A DNA stretch of 64,000 nucleotides from Xestospongia muta (taxonomy: Eukaryota; Porifera; Demospongiae; Haplosclerida; Petrosiidae): positions 8,249,156-8,313,155 of the forward strand of contig OY848918.1 of NCBI GenBank assembly GCA_963693285.1. The letters run 5' to 3'. Numbering within the stretch: position 1 is the first letter of the stretch; every line of letters starts with the position of its first letter. The position numbers were made by a program, and so were the translations under genes. Shown one piece after another: positions 34,262-48,229 of this stretch. The notes under the pieces were generated by a model. The model did no database searches and had not been told where the DNA came from. It was given only the letters and a program-made list of their open reading frames with translations.

Positions 34262-36928
34262 ATGGAGAAATACATGTTCACTTCAACATTGATTTGTATT
34301 TACATTATTGTTGTAGGTAAGTGGGTTGATCTTATAATTATGAAATAAAATATACTAAGATTTACTTCAAGTAACACAGAAGCTTCAGTTACAAGTCTAG
34401 ACTGTAATCATGGAGTATGTCCACAGACACAAGGAGCACTCACTTGTACAATAACAAACAGCGTAGCAGCTTGGTATTCTCCTCCATCAGATAGTACTCC
34501 CATTGCTACAGCAACAATCTCTGGACAAGTTAGTAATGTTGATAATACTGGTTTTAATGCTGCTCTTGTAAGCAATACTTTTGGACTAACAACTAATTTA
34601 AGTTTTACTGCCACTACTGATAAGAATTGAACACAAGTCAAGTGTGTTGATGTAATAGATACAAATTCAAGTACTTGTAATATTATGATATCAGATATGT
34701 CACTAACAGTATCATATATAACTAACATGTACTATCATTATAAGGTCCTCCAAGTGATGCTCCTACAGGACTGGGATTTACAGCTATCTCAAACACTTCA
34801 GTTACTCTTTACTGGTCACCTCCTACTCTTCATCCTAACTGTATAGTTAACTACATTGTTGAGATCAGGACAACCAGTGATAATATATTGATCAGTAGTC
34901 TTAGTACTGGTAGTAATATCACCAGTATTAATGTATCTACTGGTCTCTCTCAGTCAGTAGAGTATAAGTACAGAATAGTAGGGTCTGATACTGTTAATAG
35001 ATTAGGACCCTATAGTCAATATACTATGTTCACTTTGGATGGTAAGGGTTAGATTATTCTAGTTCTCATGAGGAGTGCTAATTTTTAGTTATACAGGCTG
35101 TACCACTAATCACTTATAATATCACAAAGAATACAGAGAACTACACTATTGTTATAATTTGGGAGGTATGTATTTCTGTTTATAATAACTGAGTTTAGTT
35201 TTTTATTTAGTCACGTCCAGTTATCTAAACAACCAATAATTACTAGTACTAGTATTGTAACAATATCATTTGAACATTGTAAGAGTGTAACATGCAAAAT
35301 TAATTACATATCCTTTGTATTAATAACACCAGTAAATGTACCTAGTCTCTTTTCTACAACTGTAAGTGATACACCAATTATTAGTAAGTGCAAAACATTT
35401 ATTATCACTCAGCTTAATGATGAATATAGAAACTTTGGTCCCTTTGATGTCTTTATTACAAAGTGTAACTAAAACAAGCACAATATCTTTAAACTCAACA
35501 GGTATGTCCTCAGAAATTATATAATTTAAGTATTACAATATAATGAAATGTCTATATATATATACTCTATTTTTGTATAGCAGTTTCTATCTATAGCCTG
35601 TCAGGTTCATCTCCTACAAGTAATTTAATCAATCTAATATAACATTGATATTTCTATTTTGACAATAGCAGTAATCACTACCACAACATCATCATCAACA
35701 TCTGCTGGAATATATTATGTTATTGGGACTGTTGGAGGTATTATTGTTTTCATACTAATTGGTGTAGTACTAGTTCTAACTGGTTGTATAATAATTAGAA
35801 GACAAAATAAAAGTCAGATGTTACTATAATTACTTAATCAATTAATACTCTCAATATAGACAACAAACCAAATGGTAGTCCAGTAACTGTTTCTCTGAGG
35901 TCAGTTTAAATATACTAATATTCATCTTAATGATTATACTTTAGAAGTATTAAAGACAATAACAGAGAAGGGGTATGATGTTATTACTTATATGTACATA
36001 GTTAATACCTGCATAAGTAAATGAACATTTATTGATACAAAAATGTGATTGATCATCATGACTCATTATTAGTTTATGTCAATCTAATTTGGAGTTACTC
36101 ATCATTTCTTAAAATAATTTGGTCATTACTATAGTTATCTTCAGACCCCACCTATGATGAAGTAAACAAGAAACCACAACCTCTATCTCTACAATATGAT
36201 GAGGTCCCACCTCCAGTGCCTCCTTATTTAGCTGATAATGACCAGCCACCTCCTGAACCACTGTTCCATTGTGAGGATAATCTTTCTGTACCCCATTATA
36301 ATGAAGAACCTGTGATAGCTCAGTATTCTGAAGTTAAGAGAGAGCATATAGCACTTCATACAGCTGAAGGAAATTATTCTGTTTTGAAGAGAGAAGAGAG
36401 AGAAGTCAGTTAAATGTAGGTACACAATCACATGACCATATTATTATAGAGCAGAGATAATAACTCTCAGTTACAACAGACTGGTTTGTATTCAACTCTA
36501 AATAATGAAGTAAGAAATAATACAGACAACTATATCATAATAACTTATATCATATTAGATAAACAAACCAGGTGGAGCTAGAGCTGAGCCAAGAGGAGCT
36601 GGAGGTATAATATATGCTGATCTAGGCAATGTCTCTAAGAACAGACCAATGGCACCTCCTACATCAAATTTAGAACATTCTGTTATCTACTGTGATATCA
36701 AAGCACCAACTGACCCTAATAAGGTATCTTGTGTGATATAACAATGTTATCATGGTTTTATTTAATTGTCACTAACAGAGGCTCTCTACAAAAGGTGTTA
36801 TGATACAGGCTCAGTTAGGAGAAATGGAGTTACCTCCACCACGTCCTCCTAAACCTGGTCTCAAACCTAGTTCCCATGGCAGTGGAGGCCAGTCAACAAC
36901 AGTAATTCCTTCTATACATCACCTGTAA
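34262..36928 (+). pseudogene. Receptor A3: broken ectodomain, fully open tail A
   Basis: The signal peptide exon is distinct (34262-34316, MEKYMFTSTLICIYIIVV). The Ig exon starts at 34380 using an acceptor 9 bp further in than usual. Defects: TGA replaces GGA at 34628 in the NGTQVRC region; the Ig exon donor is mutated (CAGATATG); exon 5 is deleted, so FN3-1 (34745-35041) and exon 4 (35089-35165) are followed directly by a damaged exon 6; and the acceptor of exon 7 is AA instead of AG. From exon 10 on all is intact: helix 35669-35812, then 35860-35899, 35945-35972, 36135-36404, 36450-36509, 36559-36723 and 36779-36928, with seven YxxV/L/I motifs (YCDI last) and the proline-rich end (PPPRPPKP). 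Probably a recent pseudogene or a tail donor for exchange. Confidence 0.8.
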
Positions 36929-38470
36929 ATAATCATAACTCACTGCTGACTTTATATGTCACTTTTTTAGTTCATTATTTAATTTTGTCATGTTTTATAT
37001 ATCAATAGTTTTAGCTTTGGTCAAACTAGTATCATTTATTTATGAACTATAGTATGTCAACTAGTATTTGTTTACATATGAACTTCATACGATCACTTTA
37101 TATCATTATAGTAGCTGTCAGCATTAATTATTAATCACTAGTATTCTTAATATTTATTGTGACATATATATATATATATATATTTAGCTAATGTGTGTTT
37201 ATTTAATATATTTACATCATCTGATACATCATCTTTTTATCAAAGGTAAACTTATTTTATCTCATAAACAAATACATAGTACATAGACTATATAAAGAAT
37301 ACAAAGTAATTTGTGTACTACTTATATTTAGTGTTAATTGACAGATGATACATGTATGATTAGCATATACAATAGTTGAAATGTAAGTGGTAACTGACTG
37401 GGTATTTTATTTATTATTATTGTCATAACATAAAACTGATTATAAAGTTAATTAAAAATACTTTTATCTTACTACAATATTATCAATAAAATATAATAAC
37501 ACAACAAACATGAAACTTACAAAAATCATCAAAGGAATTAACTAAAAATGGACCAGTTATTTATAAAACAAGTTAGTTAACAAGTTTTGAACTTTTAGTC
37601 ACAAAAACTAATCAGACCATCTTCCAAAAAACATACACATGTACTTGTACAAATATTAATTAAAAGAAGGGTAGCTTATAGAGGCAGTGACTAGATACAG
37701 CCTGCTGCCAACACAATAGACAAAGCCCACCCCACTGAGTCACACCAATGTTACCTTCACCAGATAATGATAAAAAGATGATGATGGTCTCAAAACCAGA
37801 TATTTTTCTAGTGAAACTTCTGATTTCAAGACTGCTTTGTTAAATTTATTAAAGTCATTTGAATTGCTAGGTATATTCATATATAGTTCAGTTGTAAAGT
37901 AATCCACCAAATAAGAAATTTTATTTGAAAGCTCTGGCTGTCATTGGCTATCTTCATCCGTAATATTATAAAGGATAGAGAGACAGTCAATAAATAAAAC
38001 TAAAATGAATAAACAAATAAAGATAAGAATGTACTTTAAAACATGATGAGGACAATATAAGGATGAATAGTTAAGCTATATACTAGTACTGGATAAAAGG
38101 TTAATAGTACTTATATTATATAATACATAACAGTATCACATACTGAGTTATATTAATATATGAAGTATATGATATTTACTAACTATATATATTATGTAAT
38201 ACTTATAGTTGGCAATTTTTATTGATTGTATACGTGTTTGTATATTAAGAACTTATAATGAAATAAACATTGATGATGTTGTTACATATTTCAGCTAATT
38301 ACTTAATAGTAAACAGCATACCTTGTATAAGTATTATTTGAACTATAATTTATACTACTTTTATTATACATGTTAAATATAAAGTATATAACTTATAGCA
38401 TTAAGTGTTGTTCATAGAACAATGTTAGTTTAGGATCCAACTAATCCAGGTGATACTTGATGTCATAACA
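36929..38470. repeat. Intergenic part of the tandem unit, copy 4
   Basis: Same block as 1777-3550, with a deletion of about 200 bp at about 37781 relative to the others. (AT)n at 37164-37183 is only about 10 repeats. No gene seen. Confidence 0.65.
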
Positions 38471-39078
38471 ATAATATGTTATAATAAAACAAGTCAGGTG
38501 TGTTGATGTAATAGATACAACTTCAATGACTTGTAATATTATGATATCAGGTATGTCACTAACAGTATCATATATAACTAACATGTACTTTCATTATAAG
38601 GTACTTCAAGTGAAGTTCCTACAGGGATACTCCTATAGGGCTGGGTTTTACAGCTCTCACAAACACTTCAGTCACTCTCTACTGGTCAATTCACCCTGGA
38701 TGGCAAGAACTAGAATAAAATATTATAAGTTCTACAAGCTATTCCATTAGTTACATCCTACTCTTCATTCTAACTGTATTGTCAATATACTGTCTTCACT
38801 CTCTCTCCTTTCATCCTCCTTTCTTGTATTATAAAATTTATCACAACATATCAGGTTCATTAACTGTTAATATAACTACTGTTACTAACATTGTATTGAC
38901 TGGAGTAATAGCTGGATATACCTACATTATAACAGTGGTACCAGTTAATATACTAGGAGATGGATACCCTAATATGACTATAGGTTATTTAAATATTATT
39001 ATAAAGTGTGTTATGTTTTCTTCTCATATAGTTATCATTCATGATGAACCAATGATAATTAGTGTCAACATATTATAG
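38471..39078 (+). pseudogene. Receptor relic R3
   Basis: Ig exon end, FN3-1 start (with an internal small duplication near 38625), joined to the end of FN3-1, then FN3-2 exon 5 (about 38812-38992) and the short terminal exon HDEPMIISVNIL, TAG. Decayed stalk continues to about 39500. Confidence 0.7.
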
Positions 39079-39668
39079 TATTTTAGAATATCATAGAAAG
39101 ACTACTTCAAGTCATTTATCTAAGTACAGATTTAGTTAATATATATATTTTTAATGAATATAGTAACTATTTGTCCTTCATGTTCTTGTTTTTGTTAACT
39201 CTGTTACTCTCATTTCAGTCAGTAATATTAATATTATAAATGTATTTAGCTCTTTCAACAACTGTAGCAATATTTAATAATTTTTTAATCATATAATGTT
39301 GAGTGTGTTAAGAATCCATCAGTCCTTTGATATTTATTACTAAACTCCACTAATTCTACATATTCACTGTTCACTCTATATATGTAATTTGTTTTAAGCA
39401 ATCATTACATTTATGACCATTACATGCAATTCTTAATATGATTATTTCCACATAATGATAATATTTTTCTAGTTTTTTTTTTATTAGTCAGTAAAGTGAA
39501 ATTATAATACAGTTTCATCTTCCTATATGTATCAGTAGAAGAGCTCTCATCTAAATATATTCAATACAGGTAGATCAAAGTCAAACTTGTATGTTGACAA
39601 CCATTGTAGTTAACACAGAAGTCAATTTTAAGAACAATGTAAGTATTTACAATAAGTAACCTAACAGT

Positions 39669-39790
39669 TGAGTCATAATGTAAACTCAACCCACAAAACA
39701 TACCACCTCTTTAAATAAATAAGTCTAACCAGTATCATTGCCATATATAAATCTATTGTATCATAACTATAATCTATCCATGTAGTCAAA
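39669..39790 (+). promoter_or_regulatory. Conserved upstream block of A4 (putative promoter)
   Basis: AAACTCAACCCACAAAACAT and AAATAAATAAGTCTAACC, as before A2. Confidence 0.45.
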
Positions 39791-42676
39791 ATGAAAAAGT
39801 ATGGTACAATGTTGACTTGTCTTCTATTACCATTAATAAGTGAGTTAATATATAATATTTGTTAGTATGGCTTATTACTTTATAGTGAACATAGAAGCTT
39901 CAGTTACAAAACTAAATTGTAATCATGGAGTATGTCCACAGTCACAAGGAGCACTCACTTGTACAATAACAGGAAGTGTAGCAGCTTGGTATTCTCCTCC
40001 ATCACATAGTAGTCCTATTGCTACAGTAACAACCTCTGGACTAGTTAGTAATATTGATAGTACAGGGTTTACTGCTGCTCTTGTGAGCAATACTTCTGGA
40101 CTAACAACTAATTTAAGTTTTATTGCTACTACTGATAAGAATGGAACTCAAGTAAGGTGTGTTGATTTTATAGATAAAAACTCAATGACTTGTACTATTA
40201 TGATATCAGGTATGTCATTAACAGTATCATATATAGCAAACATGTACTATCATTATAAGGTCCTCCAAGTCATACTCCTACAGGACTGGGTTTTTCAGCT
40301 CTCACAAACACTTCAGTCATTCTCTACTGGTCACCTCCTACTCTTCATCCTAACTGTATAGCTAACTACACTGTTGAGATCACAACAACCACTGATAATA
40401 TATTAATCAGTAATCTTAGTACTGGTAGTAATATCACCAGTATTAATGTATCTACTGGTCTCTCTCAGTCAATAGAGTATCAGTACAGAGTAGTAGGGTC
40501 TGATATTATCAATAGATTAGGACCCTATAGTCAATATACTATGTTCACTCTGGATGGTAAGAGCTAGATTATTCTACTTCTCTTAAGGAGTGCTAACTTT
40601 TAGTTCTACAGGCTGTACCACTTATAACTTATAATATCACAAAGAATACAAACAACTACATTATTGTTGTGATTTGGGAGGTGTATATTATTTTTTATAA
40701 CTGAGTCTAGTTTTTTCATTTAGTCACCTCCTCTCTCCTCTCGTCCTCCTCTCTTGTACTATAAAGTCTATCACAATATATCAGGTTCACTAACTGTTAA
40801 TATAACTACTGTTACTAACATTACATTGACTGGAGTACTAGCTGGGTATACCTACATTATAACAGTGGTACCAGTTAATATACTAGGAGATGGATACCCT
40901 AATAAGACTATAGGTTATTTAAATATTATTATAAAGTCTGTTATGTTTACTTCTCATACAGTTATCATTCCTGATGAGGAACCAATAATTACTAGTACTA
41001 GTATTGTAACAATATCATCTGAACATTGTAAGAGTGTAACATACAAAATTAATTACATATTATTTGTATTAGTAACACCAGTAAATGTAACTAGTCTCTT
41101 TTCTACAATTGTAAGTGATACATCAATTATTAGTAAGTGAAAAACATTTATTATCACTTACTTAATGATGAGTATAGACACTTTGGTCCCTTTGATGTCT
41201 TTATTACAAATTGCAACTAAAACAAGTACAATATCTTTAAACTCAACAGGTACGTCCTTAGAAATTATTATAATTTAAATATTACAATATAATGAAATGT
41301 CTATATATATACTCTATTTTTGTATAGCAGTTTCTAACTATAGTCCTTCTAGTTCATCTCCTACAAGTAATTTAATTAATCTAATTAAATATTGCTATTT
41401 CTATTTGACAATAGCAGTAATCACTACCACAACATCATCAACATCTGCTGGAATATATTATGCTATTGGGACTGTTGGAGGTATTATTGTTTTCATACTA
41501 ATTGCTGTAGTACTAGTTTTAACTGGTTGTATAATGATTAGAAGACTAAATAAAAGTCAGATGTTCCTATAATTACTTATTCCATTAATACTCTCAATAT
41601 AGACAACAAAGCAAGTGGTAGTCCAGTAACCATTTCTCTGAGGTAAGCTCATATATACTAATATTCATCTTAATGATTAAACTTTAGAAACATTAAAGAC
41701 AATAACAGAGAAGAGGTATGATGTTATTACTTATATGTACATAGTTAATACCTGCATGAGTAAATAAATGAACATTTATTGATACAAAAATGTGATTGAT
41801 CATCATGACTCACTATTAGTTTATGTCAATCTAATTTGGAGTTACTCATCATTTCTTAAAATAATTTGGTCATTACTATAGTTATCTTCAGACCCCACCT
41901 ATGATGAAGTAAACAAGAAACCACAACTTTTATCTCTACAATATGATGAAGTCCCACCTCCAGTGCCTCCTTATTTAGCTGATAATGACCAGCCACCTCC
42001 TGAACCACTGTTCCATTCTGAGGATAATCCTTCTGTATCCCATTATAATGATGAACCTGTGATAGCTCAGTATTCTGAAGTCAAGAGAGAGCATATAGCA
42101 CTTCATACAGCTGAAGGAAATTATTCTGTTTTGAAGAGAGAAGAGAGAGAAGTCAGTTAAATGTAGGTACATAATCACATGACCATATTATTATAGAGCA
42201 GAGAGAATAATTCTCAGTTACAACAGACTGGTTTGTATTCAACTCTAAATAATGAAGTAAGAAATAATACAGTCAACTATATCATAATAACTTATATCAT
42301 ATTAGATAATCAAACCAATTGGAGGCAGAACTGAGCCAAGAGGAGTTAGTAATATAATATATGCTGAACTAGGCAATGTCCCTAAGAACAGACCAACGGC
42401 ACCTCCTCCATCAAATTTAGAGCAGTCTGTTATCTACTGTGATATCAAGGCACCAACTGACCCTAATAAGGTATCTTATGTCATATAACAATGTTGCCAT
42501 AATCTTCTTTAATTTGTCACTAACAGAGGCTCTCTACAAAAGGTATTATGATACAGGCTCAGTTAGGAGAAATGGAGTTACCTCCACCACATCCTCCTAA
42601 ACCTGGTCCCAAACCTGGTTTCCATGGCAGTGGAGGCCAGTCAACAACAGTAATTCCCTCTATACATCACCTGTAA
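39791..42676 (+). CDS. Receptor A4: Ig + 2 FN3 + TM + long multi-tyrosine tail (intact)
   Basis: Sixteen exons, all phases compatible, about 675 residues: 39791-39839, 39886-40209, 40260-40556, 40604-40680, 40724-40913, 40962-41027, 41073-41132, 41178-41249, 41328-41366, 41415-41555, 41603-41642, 41688-41715, 41882-42151, 42197-42256, 42306-42470, 42527-42676. Same architecture as A2. The Ig exon has one extra codon (VTTSGLV) and KLNC instead of the usual SLDC. The helix is in exon 10. The tail has YDEV, YDEV, YSEV, YSVL, YSTL, YAEL and YCDI and ends with a proline-rich segment (PPPHPPKP here). The donor of exon 10 must be A|GTCAGA, since the alternative GTGTTC of other copies is absent here. 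Inferred recognition receptor with inhibitory-type motifs. Confidence 0.85.
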
Positions 42677-42920
42677 AATGATCATAACTCACTACTGACT
42701 TATATAATGTTAAATATGCTACATTTTAGTTCATTATTTAATTTTGTCATGTTTTATATATTAATAATATTTAGTTTTTGTCAAACTAGTATCATTTGTT
42801 TATTAACTATAATATGTTAACTAGTATTTGTTTACATATGAACTTCATATGATCACTTTGTATCATTATAGCAGCTGTCAGTATTAATTATTAATTACTA
42901 GTATTCTTAATATTCATTGT

Positions 42921-42966
<46 letters not shown>

Positions 42967-44220
42967 GCTAATGTATGTTTATTTAATATATTTACATCAT
43001 CTGATGCATCATCCTTATATCAAAGGTAAACTTATTTTATCTCATAAACAAACACACAGTACTATAGACTATATAAAACATAGAACAATATATAAAGTAA
43101 CTTGTGTACTACTTAAAATTAGTGTTAATTGACTGATGATACATGCATGATTAGCATATGTAATAGTGGAAAGGTAAGTGGTAACTGACTGGGTATTTTA
43201 TTTTATTATTATTGTCATAACATGAAACTGATAATGATAAAGTTAATTATAAATACTTTTATCATACCACAATATTATCAATAAAATATAATAACACAAT
43301 GAACATGAAACTTAAAAAAATCATCAAAGGAATTAACTAAAAATGGACCAATTATTTATAAAACAAGTTAGTTAACAGGTTTTGAACTTTTAGTCACAAA
43401 ATTTAATCAGACAATCTTCCAAAATACATATACATGTACTTGTACTAGGATACATGAAACCTCAATAACACATAGTTCATTATAACATGTGGTCAATTCA
43501 GTTTATATTGACTATTATAACAGAAAATATAATACAAATACTTTCTATTTGTGCAAAAATGTAAACCCCACTGAAAAATAAGAAAAGAGAGAGTGAAAGT
43601 AAAACAATGTCAGTATGACACAATGAGCATAGTCTTTTGTGTATAGTACTAATTAAAAAGAGTGTAGCCTGTAGAGGCATTGACCTGCTATAGCCTGCTG
43701 CTACTATAATAAATGAGGTCTAACTGAGTCTCACCAATGTTTCTTTTGCTAAAAATTGTGTTTTATATATTTATTATTTAAATGAGGACAATATGATAAT
43801 GAATAGTTAAGCTATAATATACTAGTACTGGGACAAAAGGTTAATATTACTTGTATTACATAATACATAACAATATTACATACTGAGTTATATTAATGTA
43901 TGAAGTATATAATATGTACAAACTATATATATTATGTAATACTTATAGTTAACAATTTATATTGATTGTGTATGTGTTTGTATATTAAGAACTCATAATG
44001 AAATAAACATTGATGATGTTGTTACATATTTCAGTTAATTACTTAATTGTAAACAGTATACCTTGTACAAACATTATTTGAACTATAATCAATACTACTT
44101 TTATTATACATGTTATATATAAAATATATAGCTTATAGTATTAGGTGTTGTTCATGGAACAATGTTAGTTTGTGATCCAACTAATTTAGGCGATACTTGA
44201 TGTCTTAACAATAATATGTT
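42677..44220. repeat. Intergenic part of the tandem unit, copy 5
   Basis: As the other copies, but 43440-43770 differs and instead resembles 59105-59460. No gene seen. Confidence 0.65.
42924..42963. repeat. (AT)n microsatellite
   Basis: About 20 AT dinucleotides at the standard unit position. Confidence 0.95.
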
Positions 44221-44630
44221 ATAATAAGTGATGCTCCAACAAGAATACTCCTACAGGACTGTGTTTTACAGCTCTCACAAACTCTTCAGTCACTCTCTAC
44301 TGGTCACCTCCTACTCTTAATTCTAAATGTATTGTCAATATACTGTTTTTACCCTTTCCCTTCATCCTCCTCTCTTGTACTATAAAGTCTATCAAAACAT
44401 ATCAAGTTCACTAACTGTTAATATAACTACTGTTACTAACATTACATTGACTGGAGTAATAGCTGGATATACCTACATTATAACAGTGGTACCAGTTAAT
44501 ATACTAGGAGATGGATACCCTAATAAGACTATAGGTTATTTAAATATTATTATAAAGTGTCTTTATATTTACTTCTCGCACAGTCATCATTCATGAAGAA
44601 CCAATGATAATTAGTGTCAACACATTATAG
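44221..44630 (+). pseudogene. Receptor relic R4
   Basis: FN3-1 start and end fused, exon 5 (about 44360-44540) and a short terminal exon with EEPMIISVNTL-like residues and TAG. An extra base in the 48-bp segment between exon 5 and the terminal exon (GTCTTTATATTTAC) shifts the read-through frame, unlike in the other relics. Confidence 0.7.
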
Positions 44631-45232
44631 TATTATAGAATATCATAGAAAGACTACTTCAAGTCATTTATCTAGAATATGTAAGTACAGATTTAGCTAG
44701 TATATATATTTTAAAATGAATATAATAACTATTTGTCCGTCATGTTCTTGTTAACTCTGTTACTCTCATTTCAGTGAGTAATATTAATATATAAATGTAT
44801 CTAGCTCTTTTGACAACTGTAGCAATATTTAATAATTTTTTCATCAAATAATGTTGAATGTGTTAAAATCCATCAGTCCTTTGATGTTTATCACTAGACT
44901 CCACTAATTCTACATATTCACTGTTCACTCTATATATGTAATTTGTTCAAGCAATCATTACATTTATGACCCCATAAACTACATTCAATTCTTAATATGA
45001 TAATTTCTACTTTCATAATGACAGTATTTTTTTAATTTTTAAAAATTAGGCAGTAAAGTGAAATTTTAATACAATTTCATCTTCCTATATATATCAGTAG
45101 AAGACCTCTTGTCTAAACACATTCAATACAGGTAGATCAAAGTCAAACTTGTATGTTGACAACCATTGTAGTTAACACAGAAGTCAATTTGAAGAACAGC
45201 ATAAGTATTTACAATAAGTAATCTAATGGTTG
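44631..45232 (+). pseudogene. Decayed stalk exons, unit copy 5
   Basis: Degenerate copies of stalk exons 7 and 8 without usable frames, continuing R4. Confidence 0.45.
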
Positions 45233-45349
45233 AGTTATAATGTAGACTCAACCCACAAAAACCACCACTTTACATAAATAAGTCTAACAGGTATCATTTT
45301 CATTCATAAATCCATTGTATCATGACTATAATCTACTCATCCAGTCAAA
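45233..45349 (+). promoter_or_regulatory. Conserved upstream block of A5 (putative promoter)
   Basis: AGACTCAACCCACAAAAACC and TTTACATAAATAAGTCTAAC, as before A2. Confidence 0.45.
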
Positions 45350-48229
45350 ATGAAAAAGTATGGTACAATATTGATTTGTCTTCTATTACCAGTAATAAGT
45401 GAGTTAAAATATAATATTTGTTAGTATGGCTTTATAGTGAACATAGAAGCTTCAGTTACAAGTCTAGACTGTAATCATGGAGTATGTCCACAGACACAAG
45501 GAGCAGTCAATTGTACAATAACAGGCAGTGTAGCAACTTGGTACTCTCCTTCATCAGATGATCCTCCCATTGCTATAGTAAGTTCTGGAAAAGTTACTAA
45601 TGTTGCTAATATTGGATTTACTGCTGCTCTTGTGAGCAATAATTCTGGACTAACAACTGATTTAAGTTTTACTGCCACTACTGATAAGAATGGAACACAA
45701 GTCAAGTGTGTTGATGTAATAGATACAAACTCAATGACTTGTACTATTATGATATCAGGTATGTCATTAACAGTATCATATATAACTAACATGTACTATC
45801 ATTATAAGGTCCTCCAAATGATGTTCCTACAGGTCTGGGTTTTACAGCTCTCACAAACACTTCAGTCACTCTCTACTGGTCACCTCCTACTCTTCATCCT
45901 AACTGTATAGTTAACTACACTGTTGAGATCATGACAACCAGTGATAATCTATTAATCAGTAGTCTTAGTACTGGTAGTAATATCACCAGTATTAATGTAT
46001 CTACTGGTCTCTCTCAGACAGTAGAGTATCAATACAGAGTAGTAGGGTCTGATGTTGTTAAAAGACTAGGACCCTATAGTCAATATATTATGTTCGCTTT
46101 GGATGGTAAGAGTTAGATTATTATAGTTCTCATAAGGAGTGCTAATTTTAAGTTTTACAGGCTGTACCACTAATTACTTATAATATCACAAAGAATACAG
46201 ACAACTACACAATTGTTGTAATTTGGGAGGTAGGTGTTTCGGTTTACAATAACTGAGTTTAGTATTTTCATTTAGTCACCTCCTCTCTCCTCTCGTCCTC
46301 CTCTCTTGTACTATAAAGTCTATCACAACATATCAGGTTTACTAACTGTTAATATAACTACTGTTACTAACATTACATTGACTGGAGTACTAGTTGGATA
46401 TACCTACATTATAACAGTGGTACCAGTTAATATATTAGGAGATGGATACTCTAACAAGACTATAGGTTATTTAAATATTAATATAAAGTGTGTTATATTT
46501 ATTTCTCATACAGTTGTCATTCCTGATAAAGAACCAATTATTACTAGTATTAGTATTGTAACATTATCATCTGAACATTGTAAGAGTGTAACATACAAAA
46601 TTAATTACATATTATTTGTATTAGTAACACCAGTAAATGTAACTAGTCTCTTTTCTACAACTGTAATTGATACATCAATTATTAGTAAGTGAAAAACATT
46701 TATTATCACTTTTACTTAATGATGAATATAGAAACTTCGGTCCCTTTGATGTCTTTATTACAAAGTGCAACTAAAACAAGTACAATATCTTTAAACTCAA
46801 CAGGTATGTCCTTAGAAATTATTATAATTTAAGTATTACAATATAATGAAATGTCTATATATATACTCTATTTTTTGTATAGCAGTTTCTATCTATAGCC
46901 TGTCAAGTTCATCTCCTACAAGTAATTTAATTAATCTAATATAACATTGCTATTTCTATTTGACAATAGCAGTAATCACTACAACAATGTCATCATCATT
47001 ATATGCTGGAATATATTCTACTATTGGAACTGTTGGAGGTATTATTGTTTTTATACTAATTGCTGTAGGACTAGTTCTAACTGGTTGTATAATGATTAGA
47101 AGACTAAATAAAAGTCAGATGGTTCTGTAATTACTTAGTCCATTAATACTCTCAATATAGGTAACAAAGCAAGTGGTACTCCAGTAACTGTTTCTCTGAG
47201 GTCAGTTCAAATATACTAACATTCATTTTAATGATTATACTTTAGAAACATTAAAGACAATAACAGAGAAGAGGTATGATGTTATTACTTATATGTACAT
47301 AGTTAATACCTGCATAAGTAAATAAATATTTATTGATACAAAAATATGATTGATCATCATGACTCATTATTAGTTTATATCAATCTAATTTGGAATTACT
47401 CATCATTTCTTAAAATAATTTGGTCATTACTATAGTTATCTTCAGACCCCACCTATGATGAAGTAAACAAGAAACCACAACTTTTATCTCTACAATATGA
47501 TGAAGTCCCTCCTCCAGTGCCTCCTTATTTAGCTGATAATGACCAGCCACCTCCTGAACCACTGTTCCATTGTGAGGATAATCCTTCTGTACCCCATTAT
47601 AATGAGGAACCTGCAATAGCTCAGTATTCTGAAGTCAAGAGAGAGCATATAGCACTTCATACAGCTGAAGGAAATTATTCTGTTTTGAAGAGAGAAGAGA
47701 GAGAAGTCAGTTAAATGTAGGTACACAATCACATGACCATATTATTATAGAGCAGAGAGAATAACTCTCAGTTACAACAGACTGGTTTGTATTCAACTCT
47801 AAATAATGAAGTAAGAGATAATACAGTCAACTATATCATAATAACTTGCATCATATTAGATAAACAAACCAATTGGAGCTAGAGCTGAGCCTAAAGGAGT
47901 TAGAAATATAATATATGCTGAACTAGGCAATGTTCCTAAGAACAGACCATTGGCACCTCTTCCATCAAATTTAGAGCAGTCTGTTATCTACTCTGATATC
48001 AAAGCACCAACTGACCCTAATAAGGTATCTTGTGTGATATAACAATGTTCCCATAATCTTCTTTAATTGTCACTAACAGAGGCTCTCTACAAAAGGTATT
48101 ATGATACTGGCTCAGTTAGGAGAAATGGAGTTACCTCCACCACGTCCTCCTAAACCTGGTCCCAAACCTGGTTTCCATGGCTGTGGAGGTCAGTCAACAA
48201 CAGTAATTCCCTCTATACATCACCTGTAA
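45350..48229 (+). CDS. Receptor A5: Ig + 2 FN3 + TM + long multi-tyrosine tail (intact)
   Basis: Sixteen exons, phases compatible, about 675 residues: 45350-45398, 45438-45758, 45809-46105, 46153-46229, 46276-46465, 46514-46579, 46625-46684, 46732-46803, 46883-46921, 46970-47113, 47161-47200, 47246-47273, 47436-47705, 47751-47810, 47860-48024, 48080-48229. Architecture as A2. Ig exon variants cluster in one stretch (SPSSDDPPIAIVSSGKVTN). Exon 10 has one extra codon and a changed lead into the helix (SSSLYAGIYSTIG). The tail has YDEV, YDEV, YSEV, YSVL, YSTL, YAEL and YSDI, then PPPRPPKP. Context and inferred role as for A4, from which it is one unit (about 5.56 kb) away. Confidence 0.85.

Noticed and set aside
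30704..34320. Small frames in the debris zone (30886 minus, 31252 plus, 34132 plus)
   Set aside because: They lie within the direct and inverted repeats and are not shared between the repeat copies.
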